A stretch of DNA of 64,000 bases from Enoplolaimus lenunculus (GCA_030248215.1 JASANG010000424.1:434001-498000); one strand, 5' to 3'; numbered from the stretch's first letter, positions 1 through 11,478 are shown. Made by a program: numbers and translations. Notes: generated by a model not told the origin, from the letters alone.

Positions 1-215
1 CCGCAGACCGCAGAAATTTATATTTGGGGAGCATCGAATAATTTAGTAGGCAACTACATTTGCAATTCATGATTTCGTACTTTCAGACCAGGTCTACTTG
101 GGAGGCACAAGCCAAATTTTGGAGGTACGGCCCCCTAGTGCCCCCCTGTGGAACGGCCTTGGTTTGACTTCAATTGAAAATTTTGAGAATGAGTTTTTCA
201 TGAGTCCAAACTTAC

Positions 216-3200
216 AATATCTTTGACCAATATTCGGTCAATGTTAGCATGCCGAAGCCGTGGATCTACCCAAGACTGTTCGAAATAAATATCAACGCCG
301 AAATCCTGAAACAACATTTGTAACGAAAATAATATATATTTATCGCAATAACCACAAATACGAGTCACCCAGTTTTGCACAAGTTAGCGAACCCACAACA
401 ATCTGTGAATGCAAATGTTCGTTTTACAGAACAATCACATTTCTGTTCTAAGAAGATATTGTAACCAAAGTAATGCTTAGACACTTAGCTAAAGTACGTA
501 AGTACGGTAGTCCAGCTTAACTTTAACCGTAAGAAGATAAGTTATATCATTTCTCAAACTGGGCCCATGTAAAGAAAAGGGCCGGATCGTTTTCCGGAGG
601 GGCTATAATAGAGTCAGTTTAAGCTTTTGACTGATTTTTTTGCTTAGGCTTAGGCTTAGGAATAGGCTCATCCATACGCCTAGGCTTAGGCTTAGGCTTA
701 GGCTTAGGAGTATGCTTATACTACTGTACCGGCTCTGTTCTGTACACGGGCCTTCAAACTGCATGGCAGTATTTCATTGACGGTAAAACGTTTGGCTGTG
801 AGTTCTTCTCTAAATTAATTCAATCAAATTTTGACCAAAACATAAACTTTGTTATAAATGCGTACGTTTTTTCGGTCTCTGATGCTAAAGTTGCACGACG
901 AAAAGTAAAACTTGACTTACCATAGTTTTCGCTTTGACTTGTGTCATACCTTCGACATAAATGCCAACCGTAACAACCGTTGTTTGAGCTGAAATATTAA
1001 TTTCTAAAATTGAACAAATTATCGCATAAAAATCTCAATTTACCAATCGATGTATGTGGAGCAATATTTTTAGCCTCAGGATAGAGACAAGAGACTCTAA
1101 ATTAAGTTCAAAGACCGCTTTGTCTGGGAAACTTTAAGGAACTGTGTCTCTTTTATCTCTCCCTGTTCCCCTGTTTGGGACTCCTGGGAAAACGCTATTA
1201 CGCTATAAGGGACCCGAATAAGAGAGGCAAGGTAGATATCAATTTTAGCTCTTCAGAGGTCAACACCATTGCTATTTGGTTACGGACTATTATGGTTTTC
1301 AATCCCTTCCGTTATTTGGACCTCTGATCTGTGTCGATTTTAATGATTTAAAGTATATACGACTTAGAAACATACCTTTAATTTTTGAGTATACTGCGAT
1401 GAATAACGATATACATATATACTTTGTGTATTAGCCATACCCTGTAATTATTGATCTTTACTTAGTGTTACCCGAATAAGGGGGGTAATAAGATGGTAAT
1501 TTTGAGTCCCAATCAATAGGAGTCCGTTTCCCTAATAAGAGTCCGTAAGTTGTTTGAGTGCCTAAACACTAACTAGAGTCCATAAATATCAATTATCCCT
1601 CATTGTAGTGCATAAATGACTCCAGGACCAAATAAAGTTGAGTTCGAATCTTTAGAGTATTCTTAAGTTTTGAAAGTACATTCCTAAGTATTACCTTGCA
1701 TTATCGCTCAAGTTTTTAATACAAGACCAACGTTTAATGCAACGAATGGTTGCGATACCAGATATATCAGTCACGAAGGGCAATGGACGGCGGCGGTAAA
1801 AATAAATAACAGTCCGTAACCGAATAACAGGAGGGTATCCTCTCGAGAAGCCAGAATAAATACAAATCCCCATTCTTATTCTGGTCACTAAAGTGATATA
1901 ATTAGGGTGGGTGCCAATTATGAACTCAAATTAGAACTTATAGACTCTACCCAATATACAGTCTCTAATTAGGCAAATAGACTTTTATTGATTCAGACTA
2001 GCAACAGGAACCCCCGGACTGTTATATTACCGCCCTCTAGGATTCATGTGATTGCAGTACTCGGCATTAGAAAAAAGCTTTAATTTGGAAGACGCGGCGG
2101 CTTCAGACCCTGTATGGCACTATACAAAAACGCCAAACGGAGCCGGAATGTAGCCAATGACACCGGGCACCTCCAAAAACCAAGAAACCCGACTAAAAAT
2201 ATTACGCAGTCAATGTCTTGCACTCTGCCGATGTGAAGCTTTTTTCATACTTGTAATAATGCGCCATCTACGGATTTTTTTTCGCAATTAGTAAATCGAA
2301 GCTGATAAATCATTATCAATTTACTACTCGATTTAAGAAAATCGTTGGCAAAGGGAAATTGAAAAAGTTTTCAAATTCAATTTGCTTCTGCTACCCTTTT
2401 TCCAAACTCAAGTTGGAAAAAGGCGTTTTCGATTTCCACAAGCCGGGCGCAAATTAATGTGGATGACGCATTTTAACAAATGCCATGGCATTGCAACGCA
2501 TTTAACCATTGTGGCCAAAGTATAGAACAGAGTCATACCAGTAGTATAAGCATATTTCTAACCAGAAGCATAGTCGTAAGAATGAGCTTATAAATTAACG
2601 TAGGCTTAAGCTTACTCGATTGCAGTCCCGCAGAAAAACGTTCCGCCCGTGATCTTTACATGGGCAACTATCGCTAATGATTTTTAGCATTTTTTAAAGC
2701 TTACAAAACTCTTGATACGGTGTCGCATGACGATCATATCGCTCTGGATCACTCAATATATCAATTACGTCGGCAGGTACAGCAGTCCTAAAATACACAT
2801 TTTAGTAATTTTAATTTAAAAATTAAAGTTTTTGTTCTAATTGTTTTGAGAAGTTCAAAAATTGTCTTTAAATTTCAAATTATATTTACCAAAATTTTGA
2901 CTAATTTTAATTTAAAAATTAAAGTTTTTGTTCTAATTGTTTTAAGAAGTTCAAAAATTGTCTTTAAATTTCAAATGATATTTATCAAAATAGTTTAAAT
3001 AAAATTTTTGCCTTAAAATTTGGATAAACCTGATGATTGACTACTTTAGGCCGCCGTTAATGCTTAGGCATCAAAAGGTAACTTAACAATATAACATAAA
3101 ATTTCTTGACCTGATCACATTTTGACTGCGTATACGTTTTTGGCGCAATTTTAAGAGACATGCTTGTCCTGGTGCATATGCACTGTATGCAATGAACATT

Positions 3201-3789
3201 GTGTTGTATGATACCCGACAGCATAGTCGATAATATAAGCTGACGGTCGACATACAGTCGATGATAGAAGCAGTTGGAGAAGCGGGAGCGTGGCGCAGTG
3301 GTAGAGTGCCTGCCTCAGAATCACAAGGCTGCTAGATCGGTCCCTGCTCTGTAGGCCTGCTTTTCTAACTGCTTTAGTTGAGTAAGTCTAAAGTTCCGAT
3401 GCCTACACTGCAAAAAATAGTGAGTCAAATCGACTCTCTCCGAAATAGGCTCCTACGAGACTACACAAATTGAGCCAAATTTAACTCGGCCAGAGTCAAA
3501 CGTGCGACTCAGTGAGTCGAATTTGAGTCTCTGGTGGAGTCAAGTTTGACTCAATTTGTGTAGTCCCGTGGAGCCTATTTCGGAGGGAGTCAGTTTGACT
3601 CACAATTTTTTTTGCAGTGTACTTAGACTGATATGCATTAAGTACGTACCGGACAGCGTGAACAGCGGATAAATTGAGCAATTGAATAATGTACACAATC
3701 AACCGTGAAGAACCACCGAACGCCAAACGGGGCGTAACCGCTTCGGTATTGGTTGACATTTTGAATTTCAAATATTTACCAAATTCCAA
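216..3789 (-). CDS. Cys-loop ligand-gated ion channel subunit, N-terminal part (continues past the left edge)
   Basis: Four exons join in phase on the minus strand: 3789-3650 (signal peptide), 2787-2705, 988-921 and 305-216, each bounded by GT and AG. They give 127 residues. After a hydrophobic leader (LIVYIIQLLNL) comes PERYDRHATPYQE, then the first ligand-domain strand VVTVGIYVEGMTQ, then DFGVDIYFEQSW and VDPRLRH. This matches the start of the extracellular domain of GABA/glycine/glutamate-type pentameric channels, where the hallmark is [V/I]-x-[V/M]-[Y/F]-x-x-Q-x-W-x-D-x-R-L. The Cys loop and membrane helices would lie left of base 216 and are not seen. An anion channel is likely from the D-x-R-L form, but ligand and subtype cannot be told. 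Intron 1 holds a family A MITE and a SINE-like unit; intron 2 holds a family G element. Start 3789 is the first ATG; an internal ATG eleven codons in is also possible. The leader exon is partly duplicated just upstream. Confidence 0.85.
561..752. mobile_element. MITE family E (hAT-like) with TTAGGC blocks
   Basis: The ends are GGGCCCATGTAAAG and CTGTACACGGGCC, in inverted orientation. Flanks CTCAAACT and TTCAAACT form an 8-bp target duplication with one mismatch, as expected for hAT. The interior has GCTTAGG words in tandem, i.e. the TTAGGC telomeric hexamer, in two blocks (about 641-662 and 681-708). It lies in the channel gene intron. Confidence 0.75.
1459..1892. mobile_element. family G inverted-repeat element
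   Basis: The left end reads CTTAGTGTTACCCGAATAAG and the right end is the reverse complement of a similar sequence (TTATTCTGGTCACTAAAG). The interior has the words AGTCCGT and AACAGTCCGTAACCGAATAA. The same ends bound a shorter copy at 63146-63495. A partial copy of the end occurs at 1196-1300. It lies in an intron of the channel gene. Confidence 0.6.
2513..2665. mobile_element. MITE family E copy, degraded
   Basis: It begins GGCCAAAGTATAGAACAGAG and ends with CGTTCCGCCCGTGATC followed by TTTACATGGGC, the family E terminal words in the reverse order. No clear target duplication remains. Confidence 0.55.
2808..2996. repeat. tandem duplication of about 93 bp, A/T rich
   Basis: Two near-identical copies, about 2808-2900 and 2901-2996, both containing AAAGTTTTTGTTCTAATTG. 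It sits in intron 1 of the channel gene, just upstream of exon 2. Confidence 0.8.
3150..3385 (+). repeat. tRNA-derived SINE-like unit (family I)
   Basis: A head sequence with GACATGCTTGTCCTGGTGCA and GTCGACATA is followed by a tRNA-like part with an A box (TGGCGCAGTGG, 3299-3309) and a weaker B-box-like segment (GATCGGTCCC). The same head recurs at 44095, 44717 and 58790. It reads as a tRNA-derived retroposon, not a functional tRNA, since the acceptor arms do not pair. Confidence 0.55.
3406..3619. mobile_element. MITE family A, copy 1
   Basis: The ends CACTGCAAAAAATAGTGAGT and its complement are flanked by TA. The whole unit is close to one long palindrome made of GAGTC and GACTC words. A TA target and CACTG ends suggest a Tc1/mariner-type parent. 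Confidence 0.8.
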
Positions 3790-3997
3790 AATTTTGTGTA
3801 CCTGAATTAAGTAAAGTTTGATTTTTGTTTTATTTTATTGGTTAATAATCAACCGTGACGAACCACCGAACGCCAAACGGGCGTAACCGCTTCGGGATTG
3901 GTTGACATTTTGAATTTCAAATTTGTACCAAATTCCAACATTTTGTGTGTACCTGAATTAAGTAAAGTTTGATTTTTGTTTTATTTTATTGGTTAAT
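3691..3997. repeat. tandem duplication of about 155 bp covering part of channel exon 1
   Basis: Two direct copies run from about 3691 to 3845 and 3846 to 3997. The first copy contains the start codon region of the channel gene's exon 1. The second lies upstream of it on the minus strand and has one base fewer in a run of C, which shifts its frame, so it looks like a dead copy of the leader start. Confidence 0.85.
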
Positions 3998-4335
3998 TTT
4001 ACAATATAATTATTGTATTTTCAATAAAAATATATTAATTTGAAATATAAATGCATTAAAAAATGGGAATGTTAACTTGATATACTGTTTTTCTGCAATG
4101 AGCAACTCTGGTCTTGTAAGTTTTAAATATTTTCCGAGACAATTTTATACTAAAAAAACTTTAAAACAGGAAACGGTTAGGATTTGTTCAATTTTTCAGC
4201 TGTCTTGACATAAAATACGCGATCAGTGATAAGTTTCAAAGTTGAAATGTTTATTTTTTGTAATTCATGCTATAATATTGACGCGGTTAGCGTTTCATTA
4301 GCATTTATGGTGTGACAACACATATTTAACGTACT

Positions 4336-4557
4336 CTACGGCAAAAAATAGTGAGTCAAATTGACTCTCTTCGAAATAGGCTTTTCCCAACTACACAAAC
4401 TGAGTCATAATTCGGCTCCGCAAGAGTCAAATTTGACTCAATGAATCGCTCAGTGAGTCGAATTTGACTCTGGCGGAGTCGAATTTGACTCAGTTTATGT
4501 AGTCCGGAAAGGCCTATTTTTTGAGAGAGTCAATTTGACTCACCATTTTTTGCAGTG
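4336..4557. mobile_element. MITE family A, copy 2, seed of a tandem array
   Basis: The left end is eroded (CGGCAAAAAATAGTGAGTC) and the right end is intact (TTTTTTGCAGTG then TA). Its right part has been copied three times downstream together with host flank. Confidence 0.75.
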
Positions 4558-4558
4558 T

Positions 4559-5007
4559 AGGTTTGTGCGGTCGGTTGATATTAAAAATTCTTGAAAGTTT
4601 AAGTTCGAGTACACGCCCTACTCTGTCGGAGTCGCATTTGACTCAGTTTATCTAGTCCGGAAAAGCCTATTTCGGAGAGAGTCAATTTGACTGTCCATTT
4701 TTTTGCAGTGTAGGTTTGTGCGGTCGTTTGATTTTAAAAATTGTTGGAAGTTTAAGTTCGAGTACACGCCCTACTCTGGCGGAGTCGAATTTGACTCAGT
4801 TTAGATCAGAAAAGCCTATTTCGGAGAGAGTCAATTTGACTGTCCATTTTTTGCAGTGTAGGTTTGTGCGGTCGTTTGATATTAAAAATTGTTGGAAGTT
4901 TAAGTTCGAGTACACGCCCTACTTTGGCGGAGTCGAATTTGACTCAGTTTAGTTCAGAAAAGCCTATTTCGGAGAGAGTCAATTTGACTCACCATTTTTT
5001 GCAGTGT
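4559..5007. repeat. three-unit tandem array of half-MITE plus flank
   Basis: Units begin at 4559, 4712 and 4860 (periods 153, 148 and 148), and unique host sequence resumes at 5008. Each unit has about 60 bp of flank (GTTTGTGCGGTCG) then the right half of a family A MITE ending TTTTTTGCAGTGT. The period is not a multiple of three, so the open frames through it are fortuitous. Confidence 0.9.
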
Positions 5008-5142
5008 AGGTTTGTGCGGTCGGTTGATATTAAAAATGCTTGGAAGTTGAAGTTCGAGTTCACGCCATCACAGGATGCAATCGGAGTAGAAAAATGTGGA
5101 GCCGGAACCGGAACCGGCGCACAAAGTTTGTCGGAGTCAGAG

Positions 5143-5720
5143 ATGAGGCGAAATATATTTGTTAAAATGATGTTACATTTGTCAATTATCTGTAAGGTGT
5201 TCCTATATCTTTTGGTGTTAAGCATATATGCTGGAGGTCGGTGTTCCGCCACAGCCGGAGGTAAACATTCGGTTGTTCACTACACCCTACTCAATCAGTC
5301 AAAGAGCGATTTGGGTAGTTCTCCGTTCATCCCGATGTGCCCCTTGTTATCAAATGACTTCGGCTTGCCACTGAAGCGGTGTCAGACCCAGGTGAGAGGG
5401 TTGCAACCACTTAGCACGGTCATAAGCTGAAAATTTTTCGGCAAAAATTGTTCATCTAAAACTCACAATGTGCAATCTAAACCAGCTAAAAATACGGCAA
5501 AATTTTAAAACACAAAAAATATACTCGTCAGCTATCATTTCAGGGTTCTCTTGGTGGTCGCGTCGCCGACTTTGTCCAAAATCTCACGCGTTTCAGAAAC
5601 TCCCGCATGTCTGAGCTTCTCAAGACGTTCGCCGAACGGATCCAAATCATTAATTGCGGCTCATTCACCGGTATTTCGATTGTGAAAATCCTAGATTATT
5701 CAACTGAACCGCCACATTGA
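5143..5720 (+). CDS. small secreted protein, unknown family
   Basis: Two exons, 5143-5391 and 5544-5720, join in phase 0 (CAG before GTGAGA; TTTCAG before GGT) to give 141 residues. The first 35 residues form a signal peptide: a basic start (MRRN), then a hydrophobic core (VFLYLLVLSIYAGG). A later in-frame ATG at 5167 would also give a good leader. The mature part has four Cys (RCS, PMCP, KRCQ, INCG) and two N-glycosylation motifs (NQS, NLT), with a helical stretch around ADFVQNLTRFRN and SELLKTFAERIQ. I do not recognise the family. The upstream 450 bp are a tandem array of MITE pieces full of TGACTC words, which may serve as or disturb its promoter. Confidence 0.6.
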
Positions 5721-6964
5721 ATAGTACATCCATTTTGAGAAGTTTCAAGACCAATTTTAAGGCTCCATTGAGACACTTTAGAGCATCCTAAGCCAAAATT
5801 TGCAAAAATTTAAATTTGAGCATGGAACGATCAGGGAACGTCCTGAGAAGCTCAAATATGCAAAAAAATTTCACAATCAACTATTTTTTGCCGCAAACCG
5901 GCCCGAAGAACAAAATTGAAAAGACAACCAATTAAAATCCACCATTGCAATGAAATATCAGATGTCACACCGCAAAGCATAAATGCTCTAGACGCATTAG
6001 AAATTCAGCTAATTTGAGCCGCGTCTAAGCCAAAGACACGGCGAGACCCTTTAGGGACAAAGTGTCTTTGGTTTTAAAATTTTTTCGTTAAACCAAAATT
6101 GAATTAGTATATTTTTTTCATATTTAAACATAAGCATGGACACGGTAAAAATCAACAACTCATGACAATAGAATGAATGTCATTCGAACAGAAAGAAAAT
6201 TATATTAAATTATTACAGAATCAGGCGTTTTTTTACGTTTGACTTATACACATCGGCAGGCTCAAAAAACAATTTCAGATATGAAACTTTTGCTAGCAAA
6301 GGCTAAACGAATAGTAAAAATATCGGAAACGAATAGAGATGAAAGTAACAGAAACGAAAACAGAAAACGGATATTGAAGTATAAATGTTTTACAAATGTT
6401 TTATTTTCCTGCCAACACGACTGATATGCATCAAAATTTTGGAAGATTTTGGACGTATCTCAATATTTTTATTTCGTTGCAAACAATTGCAGCATATCTG
6501 CGACGAAAAATTGCGAGATATATACGTGATTTATAACTAATTTTGAACTTAAAATTAACAGAATTTCCGCTATTTCTATTACGGAAACCGAAACGGGCAC
6601 CGATTATTACCGGAAACGGAAACTGAAACGGATATCCGGCTAAAAGCATTTTAATGAAAGTTAACGCAATGCGAAAAATTCTCTTAAATTTCAGAAAATA
6701 CTGCAAGTTTTTATATTTCTGTTACTTTTAAAACTAAAGTTCAGAAATTTACTGAAAAGTATTTTCTGAAATTTAAAACAGTATTTCTGAAAATAAAATT
6801 AAAGGTTACTATTACACAGAACAGAATGTCTTTGTATATATATGTGTGTGTATGTATGTATGTATTAAGAGAACCACTTAAGAGTACGACATTTTGTGCG
6901 TAGCCCTTCAGGAAATAAATCCTGTTGCCCGTTTAGTGATGCAGATACTAAACTACTGTAGTGA

Positions 6965-7128
6965 CCTGAACAACACGATGGGGACAGTTGATGAACTCAA
7001 GTTTATCAACTGAGTAAAATCGAATCATTTGCAAAAAAATGCTGAATTTTGATGCTCAGCATTCGCTGGTTACAAATTTGCAAGACCGATAACCAACTGA
7101 TGATAAGTGCTACACACATTTGAGATAA
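6965..7128. mobile_element. family H MITE
   Basis: It shares CAGCATTCGCTGGTTACAA and GTGCTACACACATTTGAGA with the copies at 8975 and 18025. The terminal words are inverted copies of each other in the full-length copies. Related ends recur at 7635-7675, 15751-15783, 17610-17690 and 62253-62310. Confidence 0.5.
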
Positions 7129-7940
7129 CGGACCTAGAAAATTACACTCATTCGCATGAAAGCTTAAAGTACAAGTTTTCATTGGGATTACTAAACGAGT
7201 CAAAACAACGTAAAGCTAAATCAATCTTGCTAGGAATGAAAAATTTCATGACCAAATTATATTCTCACGAAATATTAACTGCAGTTTATTTTCAACAACT
7301 TTGTCAAAATAAAAGCCGATTAGCTTCGGCTCATTCGTTTCATGAGACCTACAGTCTCGTACCCTTAGGCTATTCATGAGTTCAAAATTACGCTTATAAA
7401 TCCGTTTTGATTTTATGAAACAATACTGAATAAGCTTCAAAGCGTGGATATTAATGCTTGTCATGACTAAAATACGATTAGTTAAGTATAGGCAAAATGT
7501 CGCATGACACGTTCGACACAACCGGATGTTTATGTGTGGGCTTACCTTGCAAAATTAATTTTCACATTGCTTACTGGTATATTTTCGCCTAAGCTAAACA
7601 AAATTTTCATGCAAAATTGGCAACACTTCAGGCGGTATTCTCAAATGTGTGTAGCACCTTTCGATAGTCATGTGACTCGCAGTACCAGTCTGTGGTTATG
7701 GCCAATAAATGGTTTCATAAACCTTAGAAGACTGGTTCAATAACACTGTTACAATTGGAACGCTAATAGCACTGACGGACAATTTTACTCTGACTGAGGG
7801 ACATCCGGTTGTCTCTCGGGACTCGGGACATCCAATGCTCTTGCAGGATCGAACGGGGGACATCCAGGACGGTTTCGAACGTATGTTTTGCTGCGTCGGT
7901 CGAAACAGTTTGGAGCCTATTTTTTGCTGGTTGGGTTGTA

Positions 7941-8058
7941 ATCCAAAGCTTAAGCTTAAGCCTAAGCCGATAAAGCCTAAACATAAGCATGTGACCGAGA
8001 CTAAGACTAAGCCTGAATTCTAAGCCTAAGCCTACAAACCTGAACCTAAAGCCTAGGC
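7941..8058. repeat. degenerate CCTAAG (TTAGGC) block
   Basis: Runs of TAAGCCTAAGC and variants such as CTTAAG lie in a family E-like setting. It is a diverged interstitial telomere-type repeat. Confidence 0.6.
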
Positions 8059-8728
8059 CTATCTGAAAACTGTCTCTGTTGCTTCGACCGACAATATGAA
8101 GAAAACACGGTTATAAGCTCAAAATATGCACGATATAAGCTTTTACACCAGCATAGAACACTACCATTTATTGACAAGAATCGAAATTCAAATATATACA
8201 AAATTGGTAAATATAGTTTAAAATCGCAGAAGTGCGCTTGTGGCAAACGCAAATTAAATTAATTTTTCTACGTTCGAACACGTGATGCTGCGTACACACT
8301 TACGTACATATATTATTGAGGATACTGGACTTACTAAAACCCAGTCAAAGGGGATTAAGAAGGATTTACCCCTGTCGATAAATACGGAAAAGTGTATTCC
8401 TGTAAATAACTCAACTTTGGCAAATTTGATTCACACGGAATGTATATGAACTTTATGTATAATTGGCTTGGAACTCCGTAAATCAAAATAATACCAGTAG
8501 TTATGGTTAACGGCAAGTTCCTGTACCTGTATTTATCGAACCATTTGTCCTTAGACAGATCTTAAAGCGTTTGTAGGAATGCAAAATGTATTTGAAAAAG
8601 GAAGTTTTAAAATTATCAGGCAATCTATCGAATTCCCTTCTGTCCGTGCCGTAATCAATTTTGAGGTGATTTCAATAGTAGTAAAGTGGTAAATTATTAA
8701 TTATTGCCCATGGGGTTCGCGAAGCCTA

Positions 8729-8928
8729 CACTGCAAAAACTGGTGAGTTAAATTGACTCTCTCCGAAATAGGCTTTTCCTGACTACACAAATTGAGTCAA
8801 AATTCTACTCCGCCGCTGTCGAATTCTACTCAATTTGACTCTGGCGGAGTCAAATTTTGACTCAATTTGTGTAGTCAGGAAAAGTCTATTTCGGAAAGAG
8901 TCAATTTGACTCACCATTTTTTGCAGTT
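8729..8928. mobile_element. MITE family A, copy 3
   Basis: It starts TA then CACTGCAAAAACTGGTGAGT and ends TTTTTTGCAGTTTA. It is a palindrome of GAGTC/GACTC words. Confidence 0.8.
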
Positions 8929-8974
8929 TAGAGCTATGATATACCAACAGTTAAGTCGTGTCAAACTTTGAAGT

Positions 8975-9215
8975 CTTGGTCCGTATTCTTTAATGTGTGT
9001 TGCACCTATCATCAGTTGATGGTAGGTCTTGTAACTTGCCAACCAGCGAATGCTGATGTCAAAAGTTCAGCACATTTTTAGCATATGATTTGCTCTTAAT
9101 GCTGTTACCAATTTTGAATTCAACAACTGCAATAGGTAGGATGTTCGAAAACCTATTAAAAACTGCTGATAGTTGCTATATGCATTTGAGAATATGGGCT
9201 TATGATAGTTCTCAT
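8975..9215. mobile_element. family H MITE, fuller copy
   Basis: The left end has CCGTATTCTTTAATGTGTGT and the right end has TGCATTTGAGAATATGGGC, roughly inverted. The interior has AACCAGCGAATGCTGA and CAGCACATTTTTAGC. It is similar over its whole length to 18025-18250. Confidence 0.6.
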
Positions 9216-9290
9216 ATAATTTCATTCATAGTCTTACCTATTATTCCGAATTAAATTTTGTTCTCCGTCAAAGGCTTCCTCTGGTCTTTT

Positions 9291-9293
<3 letters not shown>

Positions 9294-9346
<53 letters not shown>
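9294..9346. repeat. TA dinucleotide microsatellite
   Basis: An uninterrupted run of about 26 TA units. Confidence 0.95.
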
Positions 9347-9350
<4 letters not shown>

Positions 9351-9867
9351 CAAACGTATCTCTAAGATTATGAATAAGTTTATGACGATACCGTCAAATA
9401 TAAGAGTTGTAATTATATAATCATTACGTGAAATTTGAGTCTTATTTGCTCAGTTTAGCTTGAAATCGCAAGACGATGAACAAAATAGTTTAAAATTTGC
9501 GAAAAATATCCTTGTTTCAGTCCGGCCAATAGATGTAAAGGTGCGAGAGGTAGCAAATTGAAATTTAGCTGAACGTCGTTTCTGATGAATTTAAGAGTGT
9601 AAAAATCATTTCAGACAAAATTTTTCTCACAGAGTCGTCAATGCGGTTTCCCTTCCAATTCAATGGCCTGGATGTTTTTGTATCCACGTCAACTTTTGAT
9701 GTTTTAACTAAAATTCAAATAATTGCGCAAAAAAGTAATATTCTTTACAATAGCCGACTATTTTTTCGTGAAACTGCTATGGAGTATTAGCTTTAAGCTA
9801 TAGACAATTTTTTTTGCTTAGGCTTTGACTTTAGAAAGATCACTACAATTTTCTTAAATTAGGTCTG

Positions 9868-10032
9868 TCACAACTCAGAATTGTGAATTGGTTGAACTCA
9901 TTCTGAGTTAATTAATTAAGTTAACCAGAATTAAATCAGCTCTCAATGAGTTACTATTTATTGTTACTCAGAAATAACCAGAAATAAGTAATTTTCTCCC
10001 TGAGTTGATGAATCAACACAGAATTTACAGTG
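9868..10032. mobile_element. MITE family B, partial
   Basis: Only the right two-thirds is present: AACTCA/TGAGTT words followed by the end GAATTTACAGTGTA. Confidence 0.65.
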
Positions 10033-10049
10033 TACACGAAACACACCAA

Positions 10050-10137
10050 CTGGCTCGAGCGTTAAGTTACTATAGTTGAGTGGTGAAGAGTAAACGTAGA
10101 TGTTAGATGAAACAGAAAATATTCATGTGAGAAAGGG
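10050..10137. mobile_element. family C element, right-end fragment
   Basis: It keeps the tRNA-like word CTATAGTTGAGTGGTG, the ATATTCATGTGAGAAAGGG end and the adjacent TTAA. Confidence 0.6.
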
Positions 10138-10227
10138 TTAATTGATAGCAACGTGGAAACTTCTCAATTTGTACCGTAACGGCTAAAACCATGTGCGTCG
10201 TTTTATGTATTTGGTCTTCAAAATTTG

Positions 10228-10335
10228 GGCCAATGTAAAGAACATCGGCAGAACAGTATTATAAGCATAATTCTAAAGCCTTACACTTTTCCAGTCCCAC
10301 AGAAAAACGTTCCGCCCCTGATGTTTAAATGGGCC
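10228..10335. mobile_element. MITE family E, short copy with perfect 8-bp duplication
   Basis: GGCCAATGTAAAG and TTTAAATGGGCC ends are flanked on both sides by AAAATTTG, an exact 8-bp target duplication. This copy lacks the telomeric words, so they are not needed for mobility. Confidence 0.8.
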
Positions 10336-10500
10336 AAAATTTGAATACAATTTAAATTTTATTAATGTAAAAAAAGTGCAACAGAAACATATTTATTTTC
10401 TCGTAGCCGGCTCAACAAGCCAGGGTGACAAAACAATTTTAGAAGGGGCGTGCAGTTGATTAGACTGACACTTGTAGTCGGCAAAAAAATTCTTGACGGG

Positions 10501-10566
10501 CCTAAGCCTAAGCCTAAGCCTAAGCCTAAGCCTAAGCCTAAGCCTAAGCCTAAGCCTAAGCCTAAG
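10501..10566. repeat. eleven perfect CCTAAG units (nematode telomere hexamer)
   Basis: Sixty-six bases of exact CCTAAG, the complement-strand rotation of TTAGGC. It is an interstitial block, far from any visible chromosome end, and is not itself bounded by clear family E ends. Confidence 0.95.
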
Positions 10567-10956
10567 CGGCAACGAGTTGAGCATATATGCCGTGCCCAAA
10601 TCACAAAATTGTTCAAGTTTAGTTGCAAACTGCACTGTGGCAACCCCGAATACCAATTGCTGTACGGGCTACAGCCAGATCAACCAATCATAAGCACGCT
10701 ATATCTGATTGGACGATGTAGAAGTAAACCAGGTTTTTGCTAGGTTTTTGCTGCAATTCTATTTGTTGAATGAACAGTTTTGTCTAAGTAGTTTGGGCGA
10801 TATTGAATAACAATTTAAGTTTCGGACGACCCAGTTACCAATTGGGAATAAGTTGCTTTTCAGGACTCGATATATACGCGACATAATAGAATCGCCAAGC
10901 GTTGACCCGCATTGCTTAGCTAATCAAGTAAAACCCATCCGTCACCAATGTACAAA

Positions 10957-11092
10957 AACTATAAGGGTTGCGCTATGCTCGCCGCGTGCCACCTGACGCC
11001 ACCAAATACATTATGCCTATGTTTTTTATTAGCAACGCATAGCGGCATGCAGCGGCGTCTGACACAATAAAGTATAGCGCAACCTTTATTGT
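10957..11092. mobile_element. short palindromic MITE
   Basis: ATAAGGGTTGCGCTAT at the left is answered by ATAGCGCAACCTTTAT at the right. The middle has GCATAGCGGCATGCAGCGG. A related palindrome occurs at 57380-57540. Confidence 0.6.
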
Positions 11093-11151
11093 CTCAAATT
11101 GTACACAATGTTTTAAGTTGATTCTTGTCAAGTCGCAAAGTCATATCTGCA

Positions 11152-11399
11152 CTGTAAATTCCAATGAGTTAATTAATCAACTGAAACGCAAAGCTAATTT
11201 GTGGGTTAATAATAGTAAACGTTAACCCACTCTGAGTTGAGTTGATTGTCACTTCGAGTTCAGTTGACTCCGAGAACGTTGATGAATTAAATCAGAATAA
11301 GTTGCGTCAACCCAGAATTGTGAGTTCTGATGGTCCTAACTCAGACTGAGTGATTCAACTCGTTCTCGGTTAAAATCAACTCACTGGAATTTGCAGTGT
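11152..11399. mobile_element. MITE family B, full copy
   Basis: CACTGTAAATTCCAATGAGT at one end and CACTGGAATTTGCAGTG at the other. The interior has TGAGTT/AACTCA words every 10-15 bp. Confidence 0.8.
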
Positions 11400-11478
11400 G
11401 TAAATTGATCGTTCAACCCTGTTTTCAATCTTACTCCATCGTTTCCAATTTCATAGTGGTTCCATCTAATGATTAACA

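Larger units (their letters stand above)
5721..11478. other. intergenic, repeat rich, no firm gene
   Basis: No multi-exon gene could be built here. It holds an A/T-rich inverted-repeat region near 6240-6800, family H copies, a family A MITE (8729-8928), a TA microsatellite, a family E MITE, a CCTAAG array, a palindromic element (10957-11092) and family B copies. Confidence 0.5.

Noticed and set aside
4716-4952. plus-strand frames through 4716-5140
   Set aside because: They run through the half-MITE tandem array whose period is not a multiple of three; only the part from 5143 is kept as coding.
9629-9706. terminal-exon-like frame after TTTCTCACAG on the plus strand
   Set aside because: About 25 codons without a partner exon or recognisable motif.
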